Under the pieces are notes generated by a model. The model saw nothing but the letters and a program-made list of their open reading frames with translations, was not told the origin of the DNA and searched no databases. From assembly GCA_035292505.1 (NCBI GenBank), contig DATDQA010000345.1:1-13360 (forward strand): a DNA stretch of 13,360 nucleotides, written 5' to 3'. This DNA is from DATDQA01 sp035292505 (GTDB lineage: Bacteria > Bacteroidota > Bacteroidia > Chitinophagales > Saprospiraceae). The position numbers and the translations under genes were made by a program. Below, one piece after another: positions 1 through 6,272 of this stretch. Every line of letters starts with the position of its first letter. Position 1 is the first letter of the stretch.

Positions 1-381
1 TGTTTTAGATTATCCAGAAAAACAAAAATCTCATGTTGCACAGCAGATTTCCCTATCCTTAGTGTCCAAGATAGGGAGAATGTAACCCATGGGGGGCGGA
101 GTATTTGAAACGTATATAAAAGAGATTGCACGAAGCTCAACAGCATCGAAATCAATTTCCGTTGGCTTTAGCCAACGGATAAAGGCAACGGTAACCCACT
201 CCGGGGCTTCAGCCCCAAACGAATTCGTACAAGAGCGCAATCTGTGATACACACTTTTGAAACAGAATGAGTAGGAATTTCTTAGGCTCTCATAAATTTC
301 TGATGAGTGTCGATCGCTAATTGGTGGAAACTTACCGAGTGTCTCCTGCACTCGGAAGAAGGTAACTCCAAAGACATTACA
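1..381. other. Gene-poor spacer with hairpin cluster
   Basis: No convincing gene is present. A GTG-initiated minus-strand frame of 106 codons (31-351) is open, but its middle is only the translation of two perfect palindromes, so I read it as chance. The stretch lies downstream of the minus-strand gene ending at 382 and would form its 3' untranslated region. It contains an 8 bp stem at 50-57/70-77 (12-base loop) and the palindrome pair at 158-216, described separately. Confidence 0.6.
112..250. repeat. REP/BIME-like element with two tight hairpins
   Basis: Two perfect palindromes sit 23 bases apart. The first is TCCGTTGGC-TTTA-GCCAACGGA at 158-179 (9 bp stem, 4-base loop). The second is GGGGC-TTCA-GCCCC at 203-216 (5 bp stem, 4-base loop). 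They are enclosed by a short inverted pair, AGATTGC at 123-129 and GCAATCT at 237-243, so the whole could fold as a three-way junction. GTAACCCA occurs directly repeated at 82-89 and 191-198. Dispersed palindromic REP elements of this general form occur in bacterial intergenic regions, and some are moved by RAYT transposases. That this is such an element is inference, since only one copy is in the window and no transposase is nearby. Confidence 0.5.
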
Positions 382-1884
382 TTAGTATGATACCAGCACA
401 AGTTTACCTGAGTCGATCAGATCCCCATCTCTGTCTTCGACTCTCCATGCATACAAGCCTGGAGTTTCATTCAGCATGATCACATTCTTACCAGGTTGCA
501 GAACTTGACGAGCTACTCTTCGACCATGCATGTCGAAGATCTCTGCATACCTATCATAGATATCTTCTGACAAATCAAAAATGACATAACCAGCCGTGGG
601 ATTGGGATATACATTGATTTGAGCTTGTTTTCCGTATAGCTGATCGAGCAGTGACGTCGTCGTGCAAAGTGTATCAACGCATCCATCCGCAGTAATCTTA
701 AGAAGCCAGCCATAGGACCGCCATACACCATCCGTCGGATGTTCACTGTAACCTACTGCATAAATAGAACCGGTAGGTGCTTCTGCAATTCCGCTCAGAT
801 AGCTCTTTGAGAAATATTGCGAGAAGAAGGCGGTATCCTTCATCTCCCAGACGCTATCTCCATCCTCATCCAGCTTTACAACTCTGCCATAGAGAGTAAG
901 CACCGAGTCTGCCGGTCCATTATCCGTCACCGTCGATGTCGTCCCTGCCGTGATCCAACCTCCATCTCGCGATGGGATCATCGTAAATGCTTCGTTCATG
1001 TAAGCATATGGGCCGATCTCTTTGCGTACAAGCAGATTCATAGAACTGTCGCGGCGAATGAACATTGGTATATACACCAGATACGGCGGATCAACAGGAT
1101 AAGTCGTTGGGCGATAAGTATGAGAGAGATAGGTCCAATCACCATTTGCCTCTTTGTGCAGACTTTTAACCGTAACCTCTGTCGTATCAGGATGCATCCA
1201 TTCCCATTTCTTATTTCCCAGGGAATCAATAGCGAAAATGTAAGATTTCGAGTCTTTGACACCGCCGATGACATATTCATTCTCATTCACCTCAACTATG
1301 GAAAATCCTATTTCTCTCAATCCATTGACACCGTAGTATTTCAACCATTTTTTTTCTCCATCCGCAGTTGTTTTTAAGACGAATGCATCGAGGTCGTAGT
1401 TAAGTCTGGAAGCCCAGCCAGTAAAGATGTAATCACCATCATAACACTCAATAACAGAGTATATGCTCGTACTTCTGTCGGACCCATAATCATACTGCAC
1501 AAATGAATCCAAAATACCCTCGTTATTAATTATTCCTATTCCACTCCTAGCTTGCCCTATAAGATCGACTGGTACGACGATACCTTTTCCATTCTTAATC
1601 ATTGCGCCTCCCGGTTGACTTGATAAGTGGCTATCTCCCTTTGGATCCTCTATATTAATCCATTTAAGAACGCCGCCCATGGTATCCAGTTGAACTATGA
1701 AGCACTTCTGTCGAGATTGCGTGTCGAAAAATATTATTCCATAAACATTTAATGAATCATTGTAATATCTAATCGCCAACATGGACTGCGCTACACCATA
1801 ATCATACGTCTTATTATAACCACTTTGGGCAATATTATTTATTACAAGAAACAACTCAATCGATAAAATTAGAATTGACTTCAT
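382..1884 (-). CDS. Secreted protein with T9SS type A sorting domain
   Basis: This 500-residue protein is probably exported by Sec and then secreted or surface-attached through the type IX system. It starts with a hydrophobic signal peptide (MKSILILSIELFLVINNIAQ, likely cut near residue 20). The middle (about 30-415) has recurring blades of the form 'xxhxGxx...DhfhhKhDxxGxxxW' (for example DAFVLKTTADGEKKW, SYIFAIDSLGNKKW, GRVVKLDEDGDSVW), which suggests a beta-propeller. Residues 423-500 form the sorting domain: INVYPNPTAG, then EIFDMHGRRV, then PGLYAWRVED and a final GKLVLVSY. The ATG at 1884 follows a TATATAAGG sequence, giving at best a weak ribosome site. It lies 55 bases downstream of the next minus-strand gene, with a hairpin between them. 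I see no catalytic motif, so the substrate or ligand is unknown. Confidence 0.85.
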   Translation of the reverse strand: MKSILILSIELFLVINNIAQSGYNKTYDYGVAQSMLAIRYYNDSLNVYGIIFFDTQSRQKCFIVQLDTMGGVLKWINIEDPKGDSHLSSQPGGAMIKNGKGIVVPVDLIGQARSGIGIINNEGILDSFVQYDYGSDRSTSIYSVIECYDGDYIFTGWASRLNYDLDAFVLKTTADGEKKWLKYYGVNGLREIGFSIVEVNENEYVIGGVKDSKSYIFAIDSLGNKKWEWMHPDTTEVTVKSLHKEANGDWTYLSHTYRPTTYPVDPPYLVYIPMFIRRDSSMNLLVRKEIGPYAYMNEAFTMIPSRDGGWITAGTTSTVTDNGPADSVLTLYGRVVKLDEDGDSVWEMKDTAFFSQYFSKSYLSGIAEAPTGSIYAVGYSEHPTDGVWRSYGWLLKITADGCVDTLCTTTSLLDQLYGKQAQINVYPNPTAGYVIFDLSEDIYDRYAEIFDMHGRRVARQVLQPGKNVIMLNETPGLYAWRVEDRDGDLIDSGKLVLVSY

Positions 1885-1900
1885 CCTTATATATTAAATA

Positions 1901-1930
1901 CTGGGAGAGGCGAAATTTCTCCTCTCCCAG
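1901..1930 (-). terminator. Candidate terminator hairpin between two cargo genes
   Basis: A perfect 10 bp stem (CTGGGAGAGG / CCTCTCCCAG, arms 1901-1910 and 1921-1930) encloses a 10-base loop. It lies 9 bases past the stop codon of the upstream minus-strand gene. On the minus strand it is followed by TATTTAATATATA, which is A/T rich but a poor uninterrupted U tract. It therefore probably ends or attenuates the upstream transcript and separates the two genes. The symmetry also allows activity on the plus strand. Confidence 0.6.
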
Positions 1931-1939
1931 ATTGAAATC

Positions 1940-4612
1940 TTATTTTTTCATACTTTCAGAGATTACTAAGACACCAGACTTTAACCGTGTCTCACCTTGC
2001 TTAATCAAATAGATGTACACACCATCTAGCAGCACAAGCTTAATCGTATTGCTTCCTACGATCAGATTACTGTTCCCAATTTCCCTGCCCATCATATCGC
2101 TGATCTTCAGGATTAACGGTGTGTCCTCAGAACTATAAGCAGGAACATGAACAATTATCTCATCCCCATTTGATGGATTCGGAAAGACAGTTCCCTCTGT
2201 ACCTGAAATGGTCGGGTGCTCAGTATTCGGTGCTTGAATATATGGCTCTTCCTCATCCGGCAAATAGTACTCAGGCCCAAAGCCGTAATCATAATAACTA
2301 AGAATACCTCTTGCCAATGCAGCGGAATGTCCCGGATATGTACTGATTTCTTCAAGGTCTTCGAGATCTGCTGAAGTGAGATTATCTATCGACCGTGCAT
2401 CGAGGATGTCGTAAATATCCTGTATGTAATCAAGATCATCTTCTTCGTATTGTGAAAGGTCGTAGAAATTCGGAATCGCAGCCAATAACTGACCAGCGGT
2501 CGTAAAATCCCCTTTGGATGCAAAGTACTTTGATCTGAGTATCTCACCGACAGGTGTCAGCAAATAATGATACCAAAGGAGGAGGCTATCATTATTGAAT
2601 GTCAGGGTATCCTGAAGATAATGCTGGATCACACGCATGGCGGCACGGTCCATGATGAATTTGTATGCAGCGGCTGTATCCCATTCTTCATTATTTACTG
2701 CATCGTAATACAATGGTACGGCAGTGAGATATTCTTCTTTATCTTCCCCAAGGTCTGTTATACAAGGAGGTATACAATATAACTCCTCGCAGTCATTAGG
2801 TGGTCCTGGAAATATATTATCAATCCCAGCTCTGGCGTCAGGCTCCTGGTCAGGATCCCCATCGTCATACCAGTAATCCACTCCTGACGTGCCATAATTC
2901 GCGAAGTCGCCATCGGTTTGATTGCCGGTACTTGCAAAAACATTGCCGGTGGCATAGTTACCTTGCAATGGAATGAGCAAACCCTGGTAGGAATGGATAT
3001 TGTTTACAACATACCCGGATACCTCTTCATCCGTAACATAGAAGTCTTTGTTCAGGGTAGCGCTGTTTGCATTACAGAAATATTTGAGGCCCCCGATGGG
3101 GATCGGCAGATGAGAGAATCCGTTAATACCAAAGGCTTCATTCGAGATCGTGAGGCCGTCGAAGGTATTCCGCCTGATCAAATTGTCTGCTGCCCCCAAA
3201 TTATCTGCAACGATGCCAATGGTATGATCTGCATTGCCGTTTGACGCTTCAAATTCATTTTCTTCCAGGACGAACCCGCTGATTCCGCGCCGTACGATGA
3301 TGCCAACTTGTCCTCCTTCATAGAGTTCCCAATTGAGAACATCGGGGTCAGGGAGCTCTCCCATATTAAAATGATTGAAGTGCATCGTACCCACGCTCAC
3401 GCCATCCACGATGATACCATTGTAGCAATCAGTGAAGTCACTTTGGCTCACTTTGAAAAACTTATTCTCCAAAAAAGGAAGGACTCTCACACCGACTCCC
3501 AGACCAGTAAATGTCGATCTGTCATAGGGCGGCGAAGCTCCTGCTGTGATCGCACTGACAGTAAATCCCGAATTGATTGCATAAATACCATAACCATAGT
3601 CGAAATACGCATACTGTTCAGTCAGGTTCCTTAAATTCCAGAAATCCGTCCCGTGGATAAGAACGCCATTTACCCGATTGAGTCGCATGTGCATGACAAA
3701 TTTGGAATCCAGAATGTACACATCATTAATACTAAATGTACAATTTCTGAAGGACGCGCGATAGTCGCGAGGATCTCCTGTCACGGCAAAGTTTGTGTAA
3801 GGACCGAACTTGATGCCAAACCGATTGTTGAGGAAAGTAGTGCTGTCACATCTGATTCTACCGCCTGTATCATCCGCATCTGGCCCATAAAGCTCAACAG
3901 CAGTCCATGCATTTTCAATGTGCGAACCCGGATATCCACGCAGGCTTCCATGGTGGTAGACTCCGGCAGTGTAGTCATAGTACTGGCTAAAGGTGCTATT
4001 GCCATAGACCTTTACCCCATTCCAACCGTCATTGCATGCAGAGGTGAGAGTACCGTAGAGCATCAGTTCTGCATTTGGTTCGATGATCAGAACTCCATCA
4101 GGGCAAAATGATAGTGTTACATCCGCAGCAACAGTGAGGGTTGCACCGGCTTCGATAAGTACCTCCTGGAATCTGCCTTCGTTGGGAACATTTGCAGATG
4201 TCCATGTAATGTCGGAACTGATCGTAATATCGTCACATCCGGGAATGATAAACTCTGTTGTATCATTGAATATGATCATACTGTTGCAATCCGCAGCATA
4301 GACAATGATCTCATATTCGCCACTTTCATTTCGCGGAATACAGTACGTCACAGATGTGATTTCCTGGAGAATTGTATCATGTTCAGTTTCACCATCATCG
4401 ATTACGATAGCTATTTCACATGTTCCCGAAGACCTTTCTCCGCAGCAGTCGTATATCGCGCAGTCATCATTGACATTGATAGAGACACAAAGCATGTCAC
4501 AATCCGCTTCACTGATCTCTATGTCATATGCCTTGCACATCGAGAAGTTGTCGACAACCGCGTTCGCAGATGCACTTGGAGTCCCTGTGAACATTGGAGT
4601 ACCGAAGAACAC
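1940..4612 (-). CDS. Large beta-helix T9SS protein, main (C-terminal) part of a frameshifted gene
   Basis: This 890-codon frame carries most of a large secreted protein. In order it shows: the end of a beta-sandwich module (residues 1-25, ASANAVVDNFSM, the usual closing strand of such domains); a cysteine-rich stretch (26-130); a right-handed parallel beta-helix with many short strand repeats (about 130-510, starting VLIEAGATLTVAADVTLSF and continuing through units such as STTFLNNRFGIKFG and QSDFTDCYNGIIVDG); an acidic alpha-helical segment (about 620-770); and a T9SS type A sorting domain (807-890, VFPNPSNG, KISDMMGREIG, DGVYIYLIKQG, SGVLVI). The GTG at 4612 is not a credible start. It has no signal peptide, the frame is open for 12 further codons back to a TAA, and the missing N-terminus lies in the overlapping frame at 4519-5301. 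The natural gene is therefore probably 1940-5301, about 1,110 residues. Parallel beta-helix regions often bind or cleave polysaccharide, but no catalytic residues could be assigned. Confidence 0.8.
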   Translation of the reverse strand: MFFGTPMFTGTPSASANAVVDNFSMCKAYDIEISEADCDMLCVSINVNDDCAIYDCCGERSSGTCEIAIVIDDGETEHDTILQEITSVTYCIPRNESGEYEIIVYAADCNSMIIFNDTTEFIIPGCDDITISSDITWTSANVPNEGRFQEVLIEAGATLTVAADVTLSFCPDGVLIIEPNAELMLYGTLTSACNDGWNGVKVYGNSTFSQYYDYTAGVYHHGSLRGYPGSHIENAWTAVELYGPDADDTGGRIRCDSTTFLNNRFGIKFGPYTNFAVTGDPRDYRASFRNCTFSINDVYILDSKFVMHMRLNRVNGVLIHGTDFWNLRNLTEQYAYFDYGYGIYAINSGFTVSAITAGASPPYDRSTFTGLGVGVRVLPFLENKFFKVSQSDFTDCYNGIIVDGVSVGTMHFNHFNMGELPDPDVLNWELYEGGQVGIIVRRGISGFVLEENEFEASNGNADHTIGIVADNLGAADNLIRRNTFDGLTISNEAFGINGFSHLPIPIGGLKYFCNANSATLNKDFYVTDEEVSGYVVNNIHSYQGLLIPLQGNYATGNVFASTGNQTDGDFANYGTSGVDYWYDDGDPDQEPDARAGIDNIFPGPPNDCEELYCIPPCITDLGEDKEEYLTAVPLYYDAVNNEEWDTAAAYKFIMDRAAMRVIQHYLQDTLTFNNDSLLLWYHYLLTPVGEILRSKYFASKGDFTTAGQLLAAIPNFYDLSQYEEDDLDYIQDIYDILDARSIDNLTSADLEDLEEISTYPGHSAALARGILSYYDYGFGPEYYLPDEEEPYIQAPNTEHPTISGTEGTVFPNPSNGDEIIVHVPAYSSEDTPLILKISDMMGREIGNSNLIVGSNTIKLVLLDGVYIYLIKQGETRLKSGVLVISESMKK

Positions 4613-5301
4613 GGAAAAAATGAGATATGGATACTCGGTGACATGATCTTATCTCCATTTAAGGCATAGTTGACATACACGGACATTGCATTACAAGTAA
4701 ATTCTTCGCCGGTGATCTCCACATACCCTAGCAAATCTGCATTACTGAAACTCGTACTGTTTGCAAGGTAGGAACCTCTTACGATCAAATAGACTCCTGG
4801 GTTTGTTGATGGGTCCGGAGTAAGCGGGAACAGATCCAGATTAATCATGTATTTATCCAACGTTTCATCCCCAAATACGGGATTGTCAGTTGTCGGGTTG
4901 ATAGATCCACCGGTGACGTCACCAATAAACATACCCCTTTCGTCGCCACATACATCGTATGAATTGCAGTCATAGCTTACCCAGGCCTCATCTTCGTCCA
5001 CGCTCATTGTCGACGTCCAGTTCCACCAGTCATCAATACACGAGACATCTTCATGTGTGCAGTTTGTAGCAGAACAAGAGCTTGATGTTTCAAATCCTGG
5101 ATTATCAAAATCCTGCGCCACGATAATACAATAGCTAAATGCAACAATTGTAGCAAGGCACATAATCCTGGAAATTGCAGGGCGCCATATCACAGTCCGA
5201 TAGCTAAGATTCAGGTACTTGAGTTTCGTAAAACTGTTCGTAAAACTGACTATTACAAAATTGGGGGTGGTGGGGTGATGATTTGCAGTTAAAGTCTTCA
5301 T
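4519..5301 (-). CDS. N-terminal part of the frameshifted beta-helix T9SS protein
   Basis: This frame supplies the export signal and first domain of the protein continued at 1940-4612. A hydrophobic segment (MCLATIVAFSYCIIVAQ, ending near 5113) is a signal peptide, followed by a mature region beginning DFDNPGFE. That opening is typical of secreted Bacteroidota proteins with an N-terminal beta-sandwich (DNPGFE..., ITGEEFTCNAMSVYVNYAL). Downstream of IMSPSIHIS (near 4623) the frame loses protein-like character and runs to a chance stop at 4519. The overlapping frame picks up sensibly with VFFGTPMFTGTP. The start is uncertain. ATG 5301 gives a long leader of about 60 residues; GTG 5190 or ATG 5163 would give a more normal signal peptide; the frame is open to 5355. 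None has a Shine-Dalgarno sequence. Confidence 0.7.
   Translation of the reverse strand: MKTLTANHHPTTPNFVIVSFTNSFTKLKYLNLSYRTVIWRPAISRIMCLATIVAFSYCIIVAQDFDNPGFETSSSCSATNCTHEDVSCIDDWWNWTSTMSVDEDEAWVSYDCNSYDVCGDERGMFIGDVTGGSINPTTDNPVFGDETLDKYMINLDLFPLTPDPSTNPGVYLIVRGSYLANSTSFSNADLLGYVEITGEEFTCNAMSVYVNYALNGDKIMSPSIHISFFPCSSVLQCSQGLQVHLRTRLSTTSRCARHMT
4615..4620 (-). other. Frameshift point: run of six Ts
   Basis: The minus strand reads ATC TCA TTT TTT CCG in the upstream frame and ATT TTT TCC GTG in the downstream frame. One extra T in this run would join the two frames as SIHISFFSVFFGTPMF, without a stop and with continuous domain content. A one-base deletion, real or from sequencing, in this homopolymer is the simplest explanation. 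Confidence 0.65.
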
Positions 5302-5709
5302 GATAAAAAAATTTGACGTGAAAAGAAAAGAGTAAACCAATGCCTCCCACATCACTTCCGCGTTTTAGCAGAAAACGTAGGTAGGCAAGCTCAGGGTGAG
5401 GTTTTAACGGAATGTAGATGGCCTATCATAGACTCAGGCACTCATGCATGATATTGTCTTTGTCTATGACAACACAAAGCGATAACCTGTCTCCTGCAGG
5501 CGCATGGCAGGAGGCCAATACAGCGGGTGTTCTTTATAGTGAGATATTTTGGGCGGGGTGCAGGATAGGTTCAAAGAAATATGATGCAAGCTGGCACTTT
5601 CTCAGATAAGATACAAGAGCAATAACATGCAAAAACATGCAATTTCAAGCAATTACGTGCAGCTCTGTTCAATTAAGAACACACCTGAGAGAAATGATTT
5701 GGAAATCAT
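5302..5709. other. Intergenic region upstream of the large T9SS gene
   Basis: I see no credible gene; a 63-codon plus-strand frame (5418-5609) has no recognisable features. It holds short palindromes: CGTTTT/AAAACG at 5361-5377, CTCCTGC/GCAGGAG at 5491-5513, and AATGATTT-GG-AAATCATT at 5693-5710, which touches the stop codon of the small gene to the right. It also holds the 10-base-period array at 5621-5660. The promoter of the large T9SS gene should lie here, but I could not identify a TAnnTTTG-type Bacteroidota -7 box with confidence. Confidence 0.4.
5621..5660. repeat. Degenerate 10-base tandem array, four units
   Basis: Four consecutive 10-base units begin with AA and end in GC: AATAACATGC, AAAAACATGC, AATTTCAAGC, AATTACGTGC. 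The period is close to one helical turn, so the GC steps and A tracts would fall on the same face of the DNA. This could be a bending or binding site in the spacer left of the small DNA-binding-like gene, or residual low-complexity sequence. Confidence 0.45.
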
Positions 5710-5943
5710 TCATCCTGAGAATACGGATGTAATGGGATGATTTCGCTTGGACTGATATATAGCAATAGGAGGACCAAGGGCCTCGTATATCTTCATCTGC
5801 TCACGTGGCAGGATACGTCCGGGCAGAAGAACAATATTTGCCTGTTCAAGCTTTTTGTTGAAGAGACGGACATCCAGGCCATACTCCTCCGCCATCTGAC
5901 TCTTGGTCTTGGAAATAGCCGGATCGGGTAGGCGCTGACTCAT
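5710..5943 (-). CDS. Small putative DNA-binding (HTH-like) protein
   Basis: This is a 77-residue basic protein of unassigned family. After a short N-terminal tail it reads KTKSQMAEEYGLDVRLFNKK, which has the pattern of a helix-turn-helix ('kselAeeYgls.rtfnkkL'). It continues with LLPGRILPREQMKIYEALGP, where 'grils.kelk.IYe.LG.P' resembles the C-terminal half of small predicted DNA-binding proteins I recall from Bacteroidota genomes. I chose ATG 5943; the frame is open upstream to 6012, but that extension (LQITPGQEGIGRF) is only the translation of a hairpin at 5985-6016. It is transcribed away from the PorE-like gene. A regulatory role is inference, since it may be an orphan or a remnant. A palindrome at 5693-5710 overlaps the stop codon region. 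Confidence 0.6.
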   Translation of the reverse strand: MSQRLPDPAISKTKSQMAEEYGLDVRLFNKKLEQANIVLLPGRILPREQMKIYEALGPPIAIYQSKRNHPITSVFSG

Positions 5944-6272
5944 AGATCGATTTTTGTTATGAGAGCTTAAAAAACGTCCAATACCCTCTTGTCCGGGTGT
6001 TATCTGGAGCAAGAGGATTTTAAGGGGGAAGCTCAGACTTTGGGAGTTATTACCAATAAAACGTGGTCGTCCTATCGAAAGTATTCGCTACGTCGCGGTC
6101 AGAGGGACAATAACCACGATTACATTAGCATGTGTAATGAAAAGAAGGATTTGTGCCAGTTATGGCAGAATTCAGCGATCAATCGGACAGCATCTTCATT
6201 CGTGACTCATGAAAAGGCAACATGTCCCTCCCTGCCGCGTTCCTTGTCTGAATCTAACTATTTTTCGACATT
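5944..6272. other. Divergent promoter region, no gene seen
   Basis: This spacer separates the small minus-strand gene from the plus-strand lipoprotein gene and must hold promoters for both. A plus-strand frame at 5989-6300 is open but featureless. TATTTTTC at 6259-6266 resembles the TAnnTTTG -7 box of Bacteroidota, but no -33 TTG lies at the expected distance and it is only 7 bases from the start codon, so I do not call it. The only clear structure is the hairpin at 5985-6016. Confidence 0.35.
5985..6016. promoter_or_regulatory. Hairpin in the divergent spacer
   Basis: CCTCTTG-TCC at 5985-5994 pairs with GGA-g-CAAGAGG at 6006-6016, giving a 10 bp stem with one bulged base and an 11-base loop. 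It lies 42 bases upstream of the small minus-strand gene, in its probable leader or promoter. No U tract follows on either strand, so a terminator is unlikely. An operator or leader structure is possible but unproven. Confidence 0.3.

Noticed and set aside
31..351. 106-codon minus-strand frame in the left spacer
   Set aside because: It starts with GTG, has no ribosome site, and its central part is the translation of two perfect palindromes, so it is better explained as a repeat element than as a gene.
817..1377. 186-codon plus-strand frame antisense to the first T9SS gene
   Set aside because: It is a shadow of a well-supported minus-strand gene; the amino-acid content is rich in Arg, His and Ile with no domain pattern.
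1940..4612. GTG 4612 as a true independent start
   Set aside because: No signal peptide follows although the protein ends in a T9SS sorting domain, and the residues before and after the point continue one domain across two frames.
4615..4620. Programmed ribosomal frameshift
   Set aside because: The site ATTTTTT does not fit the usual X-XXY-YYZ pattern, six Ts are few for polymerase slippage, and I see no obvious downstream stem. A homopolymer indel is simpler, although not proven.
5418..5609. 63-codon plus-strand frame left of the small HTH-like gene
   Set aside because: There is no recognisable motif, no start signal, and a composition unlike the neighbouring proteins.
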